Source of the DNA: Pseudomonadota bacterium
Lineage (GTDB): Bacteria; Pseudomonadota; Alphaproteobacteria; Caulobacterales; Caulobacteraceae
NCBI GenBank assembly: GCA_023432855.1
Contig: JAEZEZ010000035.1
Location: forward strand, 70,803-134,802
Direction of reading: 5' to 3'
DNA: 64,000 bases
Below are positions 8,238-17,421 of the stretch, in pieces. The notes beneath the pieces are model-generated. The model had not been told where the DNA came from, did not search any database, and was given only the letters and a program-made list of their open reading frames with translations. A program made the translations under genes and the position numbers. Within the stretch, counting starts at the first letter, position 1. Each line of letters begins with the position of its first letter.

Positions 8238-9571
8238 CAGACAAGTTCGTCGACCGCACGCCGGAAACCCAGGTCGCGGTCGTCATCCATCCTGAACTTC
8301 CGGGCGCCGCGAGCGCTCGCGACGCCGACGCGCGCATCGAGGAGGCCACCGGGCTCGCCATGGCCCTGGACCTCGAGGTGCGCGCCGCGGAGGTTGCGCG
8401 CGTCCGCAAGGTCGTGCCCGCCACCCTGTTCGGGTCTGGCAAGGTCGAGGAGATCGCCGCGCTGATCCGCGCGGCCGAGGCCAACGTCGCCGTGATCGAC
8501 GAAGCCATAAGCCCGATCCAGCAGCGGAACCTCGAGAAGGCGTGGGAGGTGAAGGTCATCGACCGCACCGGCCTCATCCTGGAGATCTTCGCGCGACGCG
8601 CCCGCACGGCGGAAGGCAAACTGCAGGTCGAACTGGCCAGGCTCGAGTACGAGCGATCCCGGCTGGTGCGCACCTGGACCCACCTTGAGCGTCAGCGCGG
8701 CGGCCTCGGCAAGACCGGGGGGCCGGGCGAAACCCAGATCGAGCTCGACCGGCGCCAGATCGCGGACCGCATCGTCAAGCTCAAGGCCGAACTGGAAGAG
8801 GTGCGCCGCACCCGTACCCTGCACCGGGCGGCCCGCAAGCGCGTGCCTTTCCCGACCGTCGCGCTGGTCGGCTACACCAACGCCGGCAAGGCGACGCTGT
8901 TCAACCGGCTGACCGGGTCCGAAGTCCTGGCCAAGGACCTGCTGTTCGCCACCCTCGACCCGACCCAGCGCACCGTGAAGCTGCCGCGCGGACGCAATGC
9001 GATCATTTCCGACACTGTCGGCTTCATCTCGGACCTTCCGCACGAACTGGTGGAGGCATTCCGCGCCACGCTCGAAGAGGTGAGGGAGGCCGATCTGATC
9101 CTGCACGTTCGTGACATCGCCGGGCGCGACACGGTCGCCCAGGCCCGGGATGTCGAGGAAGTGCTGAAGCGGCTGACGCCGCCCGAGGGCAAGCGGCAGG
9201 TGCTGCTCGAGGTCTGGAACAAGGCGGACCTGCTTCCCGAGGAGGAGCAGGGCCTGACCCGCGCACGGGCGATCCGCCATGTCGAGCTCACAGGGACGCC
9301 TGCGGTCGTAGTCTCGGCGTGGACAGGAGAGGGGATCGAGGAGCTGCGCGAGGCCATCGCGGTCCTGATCGATGATGCGCCCGAGGTCGAGATCCTGCTC
9401 GACACCAGCCAGGGGGAGGCCCTTGCGTGGCTCTACCGCAATGGCCGCATCGTCAGTCGCAAGGAAGGCGACGATGGTTCGCTCGAACTGTCGGTGAAGC
9501 TCGACAGCCAGGCGCTCGGCCGTTTCGAACGCCTGTTTCCCGACGCGACCCTGAAGGCTGCGGCCCAGTAG
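8234..9571 (+). CDS. hflX: HflX ribosome-associated GTPase with altered P-loop
   Basis: HflX GTPases bind 50S subunits and split stalled ribosomes. The 445-residue protein begins at a GTG overlapping the hfq stop. The N-terminal HflX domain (about 1-190) ends with the glycine-rich [15 protein letters not shown] segment. The G domain has G1 GYTNAGKAT (K219, A220), G3 DTVGFI and G4 NKAD. The family G1 is GYTNAGKST, so the Mg-coordinating serine is an alanine here (codon GCG, 8891-8893). The rest of the G domain looks intact. The stop is 15 bases from the convergent mazG stop. Confidence 0.95.
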   Translation: MTDKFVDRTPETQVAVVIHPELPGAASARDADARIEEATGLAMALDLEVRAAEVARVRKVVPATLFGSGKVEEIAALIRAAEANVAVIDEAISPIQQRNLEKAWEVKVIDRTGLILEIFARRARTAEGKLQVELARLEYERSRLVRTWTHLERQRGGLGKTGGPGETQIELDRRQIADRIVKLKAELEEVRRTRTLHRAARKRVPFPTVALVGYTNAGKATLFNRLTGSEVLAKDLLFATLDPTQRTVKLPRGRNAIISDTVGFISDLPHELVEAFRATLEEVREADLILHVRDIAGRDTVAQARDVEEVLKRLTPPEGKRQVLLEVWNKADLLPEEEQGLTRARAIRHVELTGTPAVVVSAWTGEGIEELREAIAVLIDDAPEVEILLDTSQGEALAWLYRNGRIVSRKEGDDGSLELSVKLDSQALGRFERLFPDATLKAAAQ

Positions 9572-9583
9572 GCCGTGGGGCCT
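9570..9583. terminator. Weak hairpin between hflX and mazG
   Basis: AGGCC-GTGG-GGCCT forms a 5-base-pair stem in the 15-base gap between the two convergent stops. There is no T tract, so it is only a weak bidirectional terminator candidate. Confidence 0.3.
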
Positions 9584-9586
9584 GGT

Positions 9587-10393
9587 TCAGCCGGTCTTGT
9601 CGGACCGCCGAACCTCGTTCCAGAGAGCATCCATCTCCTCGAGATCGCTGTCCTCGGGGCGGCGGCCGCTCTCGGCCAGGCGCCGTTCGATATAGGCGAA
9701 GCGGCGGGTAAACTTGGCGTTGGCGGCTCGCAGGGCGTCTTCGGGCTCCACGTCGAGCTTGCGGGCCAGGTTGGCCACCACGAACAGCAGGTCGCCCATC
9801 TCCTGGCGGACCTTGGCCTGGTCGCCGGCGGCGATCTCGGCCTTCAGTTCGTCGAGTTCCTCGTGGAGCTTGTCGATCACCTCGTCCGTGGACGGCCAGT
9901 CGAAGCCGACGCGTCCAGCACGCCGGGTCAGCTTCACGGCGCGGGTCAGCGCGGGCAGGCCGACCGGAACGTCGTCGAGCACGCCGTGCTTCTCCTTGCC
10001 CTTGCGCTCCTCGGCCTTGATCTGCTCCCAGGCGACCGTCTGTTCATCCGCCGTGCGGAACCCCGCGTCGGCGAATACGTGAGGGTGGCGCCGGATCAGC
10101 TTGGCCGCCACGGCCTCGACCACGTCATCGAAGGCGAACTCGCCCATCTCCTCGGCGATGCGGCTGTGGAAAACGACCTGGAACAGCAGGTCCCCGAGCT
10201 CTTCCTTCAGCTCCTTCAGGTCATTCCGCTCGATGGCGTCGGCGACCTCATAGGCTTCCTCGACGGTGTAGGGCGCGATGGTTGCGAAGGTCTGCTCCAC
10301 GTCCCATGGGCAACCGCCCTGCGGGTCGCGGAGGCGGGCCATCACCGAGAGCAGGCGCTGGATCGGGGAAGGGGAGGGCGAGGCGTCCGTCAT
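9587..10393 (-). CDS. mazG: MazG nucleoside triphosphate pyrophosphohydrolase
   Basis: Hydrolyses NTPs or dNTPs to monophosphates and pyrophosphate, a house-cleaning role. The 268-residue protein has the tandem MazG architecture. The first domain has LRDPQGGCPWDVEQTF near 24 and the metal-binding helix VEEAYEVADAIE near 50. The second domain carries DELDELKAEIAAGDQAKVRQEMGD in the C-terminal half. Its ATG overlaps the stop of the upstream transporter by 4 bases (ATGA), so the two are cotranscribed. Confidence 0.94.
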   Translation of the reverse strand: MTDASPSPSPIQRLLSVMARLRDPQGGCPWDVEQTFATIAPYTVEEAYEVADAIERNDLKELKEELGDLLFQVVFHSRIAEEMGEFAFDDVVEAVAAKLIRRHPHVFADAGFRTADEQTVAWEQIKAEERKGKEKHGVLDDVPVGLPALTRAVKLTRRAGRVGFDWPSTDEVIDKLHEELDELKAEIAAGDQAKVRQEMGDLLFVVANLARKLDVEPEDALRAANAKFTRRFAYIERRLAESGRRPEDSDLEEMDALWNEVRRSDKTG

Positions 10394-11781
10394 GCGCCTT
10401 CTTGGGCGAGACGGGCGCGGGCGTCCAGCGCGGCGCGGATCTCGGCGTGGCGGGCCTGGTCCAGGGGATAGCCGCGCAGCACCCAGGCGGACAGCAGGAG
10501 CAGCAGAACGGGAAGGCCGATGAAGGCGATCTCCAGCCAGCGGATGACCTCAGGCGTGTTGGCGAGCACCTGACCGGCGCCGCGGGCCCGTTCCGCCTCC
10601 GCCTCGGTCACGAACCCCGCTGCGTCGAGCAGCGCGAAAGTCAGGACGGACGCCGCGTAACCGATCTTGGAAGTGGCGTTGAGGACGGAAAACAGCAGGC
10701 CGGTCCGGTCGGCGTCCTGCTCCAGCCTCACCTGGTCCGAGACATCCGCCATCATGGCCCGCAGCAGCAGGTCGGCGGCTCCGAAGGCCAGGCCGGTAAC
10801 GAAGATGGCCGACGCGGTGAGGGGTAGACTGCCGCCGGGCAACAGCATCCCTGTGGCGAACAGGGAGACGGCGAAGAAGATGCTGGCAGCCCCCAGCGCC
10901 CGATGCTTGCCGATCTTCTGAGCAAGCCAGGCCCAGAGCGGCGCGCCCACAAGGCCGGCGACGAAATAGACCGGCAGCAGGATGGTGGTGTCGGCCCGAT
11001 CGAACCCGCGCGCCTGTTCGAAGAAGTAGAAGAACAGCACGCCTACCGTGCCGCGTGCGGCGCCCAGCATGAGATCCGACGCCAGCAGACGGCGCATCGC
11101 CGTCATGCGGAAAAGACCGGCATAGGCTTTCAGACTGCCATGCGCCGGCGGGTTGGCGCTGCGCGGCTCCGGCGTGAAGAGGAAGGTGACCGCCAGGGTG
11201 AGCGGCAGGGCGCCGAGGATGAACCAGCCCTGCATGCGCACGGCGCCCACGTAGTCGCCATAGCCCCCGTTGAGCACGATGGGCGGAATGGCCAGCACGG
11301 CCAGCACGCCCACGATATTGGCGGCCTGCCACCACCCGTAGATGCGCGACCGCTCATCGTAGTCCGGCGACAGGACCGCGGCCCAGCTCATCTGCGACAG
11401 GAGGCTGATCGAATAGCCCACGTACATGATGACCAGCCAGGTCGTCAGGTAGGCGGCGGATGCGCCGCGCTGGACCATGAACAGCATGAACACGGACGCC
11501 ATCAGGATCGGCATTCCGGCGCCCATCCACACCCGGTAGCGGCCCCAGCGCGTCGAGGTACGGTCGATCAGCATGCCGAGAAAGGGGTCGACCACTACGT
11601 CGGCGAGGCGGACCAGCAGGAAGACCAGTCCGACGTAGGCCTGGCTGACGCCAATGTGGTCCGAATAGAACTCGGGCAGGGTCACATAGACCGGCAGCCC
11701 CAAGGCGGCGTAGGGCAGACAGCTGGCGGCGAAGGCGGCCAGGATCCGGTTCGGGCGGCGCGCGGCTGGGGCGTCGGTCAT
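10390..11781 (-). CDS. MFS transporter, GPH (MelB-like) cation symporter family
   Basis: Predicted inner-membrane symporter of 463 residues with about 12 hydrophobic segments. The first loop VVDPFLGMLIDRTSTRWGRYR, containing the D-x-x-x-D and R-x-G-R-x-R elements, is typical of the glycoside-pentoside-hexuronide:cation symporters related to MelB. The substrate cannot be read from the sequence, though the closest named members move sugars or glycosides with H+ or Na+. It overlaps mazG by 4 bases. Confidence 0.85.
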   Translation of the reverse strand: MTDAPAARRPNRILAAFAASCLPYAALGLPVYVTLPEFYSDHIGVSQAYVGLVFLLVRLADVVVDPFLGMLIDRTSTRWGRYRVWMGAGMPILMASVFMLFMVQRGASAAYLTTWLVIMYVGYSISLLSQMSWAAVLSPDYDERSRIYGWWQAANIVGVLAVLAIPPIVLNGGYGDYVGAVRMQGWFILGALPLTLAVTFLFTPEPRSANPPAHGSLKAYAGLFRMTAMRRLLASDLMLGAARGTVGVLFFYFFEQARGFDRADTTILLPVYFVAGLVGAPLWAWLAQKIGKHRALGAASIFFAVSLFATGMLLPGGSLPLTASAIFVTGLAFGAADLLLRAMMADVSDQVRLEQDADRTGLLFSVLNATSKIGYAASVLTFALLDAAGFVTEAEAERARGAGQVLANTPEVIRWLEIAFIGLPVLLLLLSAWVLRGYPLDQARHAEIRAALDARARLAQEGA

Positions 11782-11847
11782 CCGGGTCTCCGATGCGCGC
11801 GACTCGCCCGCGCCATCGACGATCTCATACGGCGCCGCTGGGTCCGT

Positions 11848-13032
11848 CTAGCGCCGGAAGGGTACGGGCCGCCCAAAGCTGAGGGTCCGCCAGATCCACT
11901 CGAGCGGTCCGTACCTGAAGACAGCCAGCCACAGGGGCGACCAGACCAGCTGCAACAGCCAGATTCCGCCGACAATCAGCGCCAGATCGGCGTGGCTCAT
12001 CGTTCCGAACAAGCCCATGCCGCGTGCGCCGTAGAAGATGCCGGTCATGATCAGCGACTGGGTCAGGTAGTTGGTGAACGCCATCTGGCCGGTGGCTGCG
12101 AGCGGACGGGTCAGAGCCTTCAGGGGCGTCTTCAGCAAGAGGCAGACGACGCCGACGTATCCGAGGGTGACGGCCGGCGCGAGCAGGGCGTTAAGCGTGC
12201 TGCGCACGGCCTGGGCCACAGGATCGGCCAGCCCGGCGGCGACTTCCCGGGACACGGCCCAGCCGATGGCGGCAAGGGCCGCGGCGCCCGCGACGACAAG
12301 CAGAAGGTAGAAGATCGCTCCGCGCCGCGCTGTCAGGACGCCGGTCTTGAAAAGCCCCATGCCGATCAGCATCAGCCCCATGCTCGTGGGGATGAAGAAG
12401 GCGGCGGAACCGACCACGACAGACCAGTTCTGCAGCGCCTGGGCCTGAACCTGCGCGAGATCGCCGGTATAGGCCGCGATCTCCGCCCGAGCGCCCTCTG
12501 CCCCGACCCAGGCCATGCTCTGCTCCAGCATTTCCGCCGGCAGGAAGGCGAGCGCCCAGTAGCTCAAGGATTCGAGGGCGGCGAAGGCGAGGTAGAGCAC
12601 GCCGCCCAGCATGAAGAGCTTGCGCGGCTCCCAGTTTCGGAAGAGGGCGGCGATGGCGCCGGCGATGGCGTAGGTGAGCAGGATGTCGCCATACCAGATC
12701 ACGGCGCCATGGATCAGACCGATCACGGCCAGCCAGATCAGTCGCCGCTTCAGAACGCGGCTACGGTCCGCGACCCCGCGTTCCTCGCCGGCGATCAGAA
12801 GGATCGACACCCCGAACAGCAGCGAGAAGAGGGTGACAAACTTGCGTTCGAAGAACACCCGGACGGCGGCCCACACCGAAGTCGAAGTCTCGTCCAGCGG
12901 CCCCAGCACCAGAGGGTCCATCATCGCCGCCATTGGCATCGAGAAGAACGGCGCGTTGACGGCGAGAATGCCGAGAATCCCCACGCCGCGAAGAACGTCC
13001 AGGCTGGTGTAGCGGTCGGCTTGCGGCGTCAT
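11848..13032 (-). CDS. DUF418 integral membrane protein
   Basis: A 394-residue polytopic membrane protein of the YeiB/DUF418 type. The N-terminus RYTSLDVLRGVGILGILAVNAPFF is the family opening. Later segments include RLIWLAVIGLIHGAVIWYGDILLTYA and the C-terminal DUF418 block GQMAFTNYLTQSLIMTGIFYG...LVWSPLWL...FRYGPLEWIWRTLSFG. The biochemical role of the family is not settled; transport or acyl transfer has been suggested. It stands alone on the minus strand, 66 bases upstream of the transporter, and diverges from the VanY-like gene. Confidence 0.9.
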   Translation of the reverse strand: MTPQADRYTSLDVLRGVGILGILAVNAPFFSMPMAAMMDPLVLGPLDETSTSVWAAVRVFFERKFVTLFSLLFGVSILLIAGEERGVADRSRVLKRRLIWLAVIGLIHGAVIWYGDILLTYAIAGAIAALFRNWEPRKLFMLGGVLYLAFAALESLSYWALAFLPAEMLEQSMAWVGAEGARAEIAAYTGDLAQVQAQALQNWSVVVGSAAFFIPTSMGLMLIGMGLFKTGVLTARRGAIFYLLLVVAGAAALAAIGWAVSREVAAGLADPVAQAVRSTLNALLAPAVTLGYVGVVCLLLKTPLKALTRPLAATGQMAFTNYLTQSLIMTGIFYGARGMGLFGTMSHADLALIVGGIWLLQLVWSPLWLAVFRYGPLEWIWRTLSFGRPVPFRR

Positions 13033-13145
13033 TCGTGGTCCCCCTTCACCCCGAGGATTAACCAGTTCGGCGGCTGCGCCAACCGTGACGGTTGTTGCGC
13101 AGGCGCGGCGAGCGGTGTTTTCTTCAGATCGGGGCGTTGACGAGG

Positions 13146-14081
13146 ATGGACGGACCGATGTCCAGGCGCATCGCAGGGTTGCTGGGCGCCGTCGCGATGG
13201 CGGCGACCGGCCTGGCCTTCCCGCCGACGGCTCAGGCGCAATCGGCGGCCGCCGACCCCGCCTACGCCACCTGCGGCGAGGCCGACCACCCCTTCGCCGA
13301 GGCTGCGCTCAAGAACGCTGACTTGATCGACACCATGGAATGGGCGCCGTTCGGCGTCGCCGAAAAGGGCTGGGAGATCTACGCGCCCCTTCTACAGCGC
13401 GAGATCGGCGTCACCTGCGGGTTCGGCACCGCCGTTTTCGCCCAGGGCGTCGCTGAGCTCCAGACGCGGCACGGGCTCAAATCCGACGGCGTTTTCGGGC
13501 CCGACACCTTCACCGTCCTCAAAGGCCTGCTGCAGGAGCGCCGTCCGTTCGTCATGGCGCGGGTTCGGGGCGAATGCCCTGCCGCGCCCGCGACCTTCAT
13601 CATGACCAACCTTCCCGGGCGCGAGGACACCTATGGCCGCGAAGACCGCAGGCTGAGGGGCGATGCGCTCGTCGCCTATCGCGCCATGGTCGAGGCGGCG
13701 CGGCGCGACGGCGTCCTGGCCCGCAATCCCGGGGCCCTGACCATCTTCTCGGGCTATCGGCAGCCGGACGCGGACGGCGAACGCTGCGCCATCGAGGGCA
13801 ATTGCGACGGGAAACGGCGCGCCGCCTGCTCGCCTCACGGCACCGGGTACGCCGTCGATCTCAATCTCGGCCACCTGCCGGAATCCCGGATCGACTCGAC
13901 CGCGCCCGCCAACCGGCTCTTCCAGACGCGCACGGAGGCCTATCGCTGGCTGGTGCGCAACGCCCATCGCTTCGGGTTCGTGAACTACGTTTTCGAGCCT
14001 TGGCACTGGGAGTGGGTCGGCGAGGCGTCGACGGCGGAGAGCGTCGCCTTGCCCGCCGTCGCCAACCAACAGGCCCCATGA
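13146..14081 (+). CDS. Exported M15 (VanY-like) D,D-carboxypeptidase with PG-binding domain
   Basis: Predicted periplasmic zinc peptidase acting on D-Ala-terminated muropeptides. The 311-residue product has a signal peptide ending near QAQS. A peptidoglycan-binding-like module around 95-125 ([20 protein letters not shown]) precedes the M15 catalytic domain. Zinc ligands and acid are visible in [12 protein letters not shown] and in PWHWEWVG near the end; SGYRQPD is also typical. An ATG at 13158 is an alternative start. The stop overlaps the DUF2200 start (ATGA). Confidence 0.88.
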   Translation: MDGPMSRRIAGLLGAVAMAATGLAFPPTAQAQSAAADPAYATCGEADHPFAEAALKNADLIDTMEWAPFGVAEKGWEIYAPLLQREIGVTCGFGTAVFAQGVAELQTRHGLKSDGVFGPDTFTVLKGLLQERRPFVMARVRGECPAAPATFIMTNLPGREDTYGREDRRLRGDALVAYRAMVEAARRDGVLARNPGALTIFSGYRQPDADGERCAIEGNCDGKRRAACSPHGTGYAVDLNLGHLPESRIDSTAPANRLFQTRTEAYRWLVRNAHRFGFVNYVFEPWHWEWVGEASTAESVALPAVANQQAP

Positions 14082-14437
14082 CCCAAAAGCACCGCATCTA
14101 CACTACGAGTGTCGCCAGCGTTTACCCGCACTACGTCGCCAAGGCCGAGAAGAAGGGGCGGAGCCGGGAGGAGGTCGACCAGATCATCTCGTGGCTCACC
14201 GGCTATGGTCCGGAACAGCTGGCATGCCGGCTGGAAGACAAGACCGACTTCGAGACCTTCTTCGCCGAAGCGCCCCGGCTGAACCCGGCGCGCGTCGAGG
14301 TGAAGGGCGTCATCTGCGGCGTGCGCATCGAGGAAATCGAGGATCCGCTGATGCGCGAGATCCGGTATCTCGACAAGCTGGTCGATGAACTGGCGAAGGG
14401 CCGGCCGATGGAGAAGATCCTCCGAGGCTCAGCCTAG
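14078..14437 (+). CDS. DUF2200 family protein
   Basis: Small 119-residue soluble protein matching the DUF2200 type: [25 protein letters not shown] near the start, then QIISWLTGY and [26 protein letters not shown] at the end. Function is unknown. No signal peptide is present, so it is cytoplasmic, although it overlaps the gene of an exported peptidase by 4 bases. Its 3' end overlaps the convergent LysR gene by 4 bases. Confidence 0.85.
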   Translation: MTQKHRIYTTSVASVYPHYVAKAEKKGRSREEVDQIISWLTGYGPEQLACRLEDKTDFETFFAEAPRLNPARVEVKGVICGVRIEEIEDPLMREIRYLDKLVDELAKGRPMEKILRGSA

Positions 14438-15315
14438 CCGTTCCGTGCGCCGGAGGCTTCGGCGCGCAGCCAACCGGCGAAGGCTTCGAGCGCGGCGCTG
14501 GGCGGCTTCCACGTCAGCCGCGTCAGCCAGTAGGCTCCCGTCGTCACCGTCACGTCGAAGGGCTGGACCAGCCTGCCGTCGGCAAGGGCGCGCTCGAACA
14601 ACAGGGGAGGGGCGAGTGCAACGCCTTCCCCCTGCATCGCGGCTTCGGCCATGATCCAGGAGTTATCGAACAGCGGGCCGCGGAGGGGGAGTTCCTCGAC
14701 GCCCGCGGCCTCGAACCAGGCCGGCCAGTCCTGCGGCCGGTAGGACCTCAGCAGCACATGACCCGCCAGGTCTCGAGGCTCCAGCATCCGCTCGGCGAGC
14801 ACGGGCGCGCACAGGGGAGACAGGGGTGCGTCGAACAGACGCTCGGCCTCAGCCCCGTGCCAGGCGCCGTCGCCGAAACGGATGGCGCAGTCGAGGCCCT
14901 CTCCGGCGAGGTCGACCTTGTTGTTGTTGGTCAGGAGCCTCAGGTCCACGAACGGATGCGCTGTCCTGAATGAAGCCAGGCGAGGCATCAGCCAGCCCAC
15001 AGCGAAGGCCCCCACGACGCCAACGGTGAGCACCTCACGGAGGCGGCCACCCTCGAAGCGTTCGAGCAGCCTGTCGATCCGTTCAAAGGATTCCGCCAGC
15101 ACCGGGGTGAGGGCGACGCCCTCGTCGGTCAGGACCAGGCCGCGGGGAGACCGCCGGAACAGCCTGGCGCCGAGCCGTTCCTCCAGGCCCTTGACCAGAT
15201 GGCTGACCGCCGCCTGGGTGACGCAAAGTTCGTCCGCCGCCCGGGTGAAAGACAGGTGGCGGGCCGACGCCTCGAAGGCTCGGAGAGCGTTCAGCGATAC
15301 TGCGGGGCGCGCCAT
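14434..15315 (-). CDS. LysR-family transcriptional regulator, GcvA-like
   Basis: A 293-residue LysR regulator. The winged helix-turn-helix (1-65) reads [39 protein letters not shown], and the effector domain (about 92-290) is of the GcvA/AmpR-like PBP2 group. It is transcribed away from the D-amino-acid-oxidase-like gene with 115 bases between, the usual layout for a LysR regulator and its target. I infer, but cannot prove, that it controls that gene and responds to an amino acid or muropeptide. Confidence 0.93.
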   Translation of the reverse strand: MARPAVSLNALRAFEASARHLSFTRAADELCVTQAAVSHLVKGLEERLGARLFRRSPRGLVLTDEGVALTPVLAESFERIDRLLERFEGGRLREVLTVGVVGAFAVGWLMPRLASFRTAHPFVDLRLLTNNNKVDLAGEGLDCAIRFGDGAWHGAEAERLFDAPLSPLCAPVLAERMLEPRDLAGHVLLRSYRPQDWPAWFEAAGVEELPLRGPLFDNSWIMAEAAMQGEGVALAPPLLFERALADGRLVQPFDVTVTTGAYWLTRLTWKPPSAALEAFAGWLRAEASGARNG

Positions 15316-15367
15316 CGTCGCCTTAGAAAAAGTAATGAGGGGCGGAAGCTAACATCGATTGCGCCGG

Positions 15368-15385
15368 CGTCGCCAGCGCGCGACG
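15368..15385. promoter_or_regulatory. Inverted repeat between LysR gene and oxidase gene
   Basis: A perfect 6-base inverted repeat CGTCGC-(6)-GCGACG lies midway in the divergent gap. It is a candidate LysR operator; GC-rich composition makes chance occurrence possible. Confidence 0.3.
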
Positions 15386-15430
15386 ATCCCTTCACTCTAA
15401 CGGTTCGCGCCTGAGGCGGGAGAAGTGCGC

Positions 15431-16576
15431 ATGAGCAAAGCTGCAGGCCGCGAAACGGGGATCCCGGGCGTCGCGCCCTCACGCCGCAGCCTCATCGGCA
15501 TGGGGCTCGGGGCAGGGGTCCTGGCCGCCTGCGCCACCACGCCCAGGCCTGCGCCCGGCCTTACCGCGCAGGGCATCCTGCGTCCGATCAAGGTCTCGGC
15601 CGATCGCGTGACCCGAGTCGTCGTCGGCCTGCGGCCGTTCCGGCCAGCCGGTTTCGTGGTGAAGGCCGAGCCGCTGGGCGGCAAACGGCTGGTGCACAAT
15701 TACGGCCACGGCGGCTCCGGCATCACCCTGTCCTGGGGCACGGCCCAGCTGGCCGCCGATCTGGCCGGTCCGGTGTCCGGCGTGCGCTGCGCCGTGATCG
15801 GGGCAGGGGTCGCGGGCCTGACCACGGCGCGCATCCTGCAGCAGCGCGGGGCGCAGGTGACGATCTACGCCGAGGCGCTTCCGCCCCTGACCACCTCGAA
15901 CATCGCAGGCGGCCACTGGTGGCCCACCACCGTGTTCGACAGCGACGCGGCCGACGTCGCCTTCCGACAACAGTTTCACGCCGCGACCCGGCTGTCCTAT
16001 CGCTATTTCCAGACCCAGCTCGGCGGACCCTACGGAGTGAGCTGGCGCCGCAGCTACACGCTCTATGACGAGCGGCGCGATTTCGGGCCTTTCACGCGCG
16101 CGTTGGAAGACGTGGCGCCGGAAATGGCAGTGCTCGCGCCGGGCCAGCATCCGTTTGGCCAGGCCTGGGTGCAGCGCTACGCCACCATGATGATCGAGCC
16201 CGCCGTCTTCCTGCAGGCCGTGCTCGAGGACGTGCTGGTCGCTGGAGGTCGCGTGGAGGTGCGCCGCTTCCGTGAGCCGGCGGAGCTGGCGGTGCTGCCC
16301 GAGACCGTGGTGTTCAACTGCACGGGGCTCGGGGCGCGGGACCTGTTCGGCGACCAGGCGCTGACGCCGGTGCGCGGCCAGCTGGTGGTGCTGCTGCCGC
16401 AGGCTGAGCTCGACTACAACCTGATGGCGGGACCGACCTACATCTTTCCCCGCAGCGATGGCGTCATCATCGGCGGCACCTTCGAACGCGGCCAGTGGGA
16501 CACAGCGGCGGATCCCGCAGTGACGGCGCGCATCCTGGAGAGGGCGGCCCAGACGGCAGGCCGGTTGCAGGTCTAG
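15431..16576 (+). CDS. Exported D-amino acid oxidase-like flavoprotein, apparently circularly permuted
   Basis: A 381-residue product with a twin-arginine/lipoprotein-like leader (SRRSLIGMGLGAG, lipobox-like LAAC at 31-34). Residues 62-110 read VGLRPFRPAG then VHNYGHGGSGITLSWG, the block that closes ordinary D-amino acid oxidases (substrate-binding Arg and flavin contacts). Only afterwards comes the FAD dinucleotide motif VIGAGVAGLTTA (124-129), then PLTTSNIAGGHWWP, FNCTG (295-299), RGQ and YIFPRSDGVIIGGT (337-350). The protein ends at RLQV, just where normal enzymes continue into GLRP. The sequence order is therefore permuted while all core motifs are kept. The likely substrate is a D-amino acid or an amine. 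A GTG at 15425 is an alternative start. Confidence 0.85.
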   Translation: MSKAAGRETGIPGVAPSRRSLIGMGLGAGVLAACATTPRPAPGLTAQGILRPIKVSADRVTRVVVGLRPFRPAGFVVKAEPLGGKRLVHNYGHGGSGITLSWGTAQLAADLAGPVSGVRCAVIGAGVAGLTTARILQQRGAQVTIYAEALPPLTTSNIAGGHWWPTTVFDSDAADVAFRQQFHAATRLSYRYFQTQLGGPYGVSWRRSYTLYDERRDFGPFTRALEDVAPEMAVLAPGQHPFGQAWVQRYATMMIEPAVFLQAVLEDVLVAGGRVEVRRFREPAELAVLPETVVFNCTGLGARDLFGDQALTPVRGQLVVLLPQAELDYNLMAGPTYIFPRSDGVIIGGTFERGQWDTAADPAVTARILERAAQTAGRLQV

Positions 16577-16734
16577 GCTCCGCCGCGACCGAAACATAAC
16601 TCGCCTAAGATATATTATGGGCAATACGAGGACGGTCATGCCGTTGCGGCCGTTGCGGCTCCTCGCTGGCCCACGGCTCCTTGCGGCCCGGCGGGTTCCT
16701 TCGCATCCTCCGCGGACGCTGTCGGGGAAACGTC

Positions 16735-17421
16735 ATGGACGAAGCGCTGCAGAACACAAGCTCGAGCCGGGTCGACGCCTTCGTCGACGCCGCCTTCGCC
16801 TTCGCCATCACCTTGCTCGTCGTCTCGGGCGACGCCTTGCCCAGGACTCTCGACGACCTGCTGGCCGCCGTCGCGCAGATTCCCGCCTTCGCGGCCGGCT
16901 TCGCGCTACTGGCGCTCTTCTGGTGGTCGCACCACAGCTACCGAAAGCTTCACCGCACGGATGACGCCCCCGGCCTGCTGCTCAGCCTGATCATCGTCTT
17001 CGTCGTCATGATTTACGTCTATCCGCTTAGATTGCTTGGCGAATCGACGGCCTTCTATCTCTCCGGGCGAACCCTTCCAGGGTCGCCCATCGTTCAGTCG
17101 CCCGGCGACATGAAGGCGCTGTACCTCATCTACGGCGTGGGCTTCGTGGCGCTGGCCCTTCTGTACGTCCTGCTGTTTCGCCATGCCCGGCGTCAGAGCG
17201 AACGGTCTGAGATCGCGGACGAAGCCAGGATCAGCGAAGCCTGCTGGATGATCGCCGGCGGCGTCGGCCTGGCGTCCATTCTGCTGGCTGTCCTGCTGCC
17301 GACGGGCCCTTGGGCCGCCGGCCTGCCTGGCATGGTCTACATGCTCATCCCGGTGGGCGTGATGATCTACATGCGCACCCGCGGGCGGCGGCTGGCGACG
17401 CAGGCCACCCCTACAGCCTAA
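16735..17421 (+). CDS. TMEM175-like (DUF1211) potassium channel family protein
   Basis: A 228-residue protein with about six membrane segments, matching the single-repeat bacterial TMEM175/DUF1211 family, whose studied members form potassium-conducting tetramers. The family helix-1 signature RxxxFSDGVFAIAxT is here RVDAFVDAAFAFAITLLV (about 11-28), so the FSDG core is FVDA. WWSHHSYRKLHR after helix 3 is typical. The start is the ATG at 16735 after GGGGAAACGTC. Its 3' end overlaps the convergent metallo-hydrolase by 11 bases. The 158 bases upstream hold no gene. Confidence 0.75.
   Translation: MDEALQNTSSSRVDAFVDAAFAFAITLLVVSGDALPRTLDDLLAAVAQIPAFAAGFALLALFWWSHHSYRKLHRTDDAPGLLLSLIIVFVVMIYVYPLRLLGESTAFYLSGRTLPGSPIVQSPGDMKALYLIYGVGFVALALLYVLLFRHARRQSERSEIADEARISEACWMIAGGVGLASILLAVLLPTGPWAAGLPGMVYMLIPVGVMIYMRTRGRRLATQATPTA

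Noticed and set aside
13055..13075. TTAACC near the DUF418 start as a CtrA site
   Set aside because: Only one TTAA half is present, with no second TTAA at 7-base spacing.
10903..13140. Long plus-strand frame opposite the transporter and DUF418 genes
   Set aside because: Composition rich in Arg, His, Gln and Gly without domains; the minus-strand genes have clear membrane topology and family motifs.
16577..16734. Possible small gene starting near 16618 before the TMEM175-like gene
   Set aside because: The frame runs out of phase into the channel gene, has repeated Arg/Leu/Pro composition and no ribosome site.
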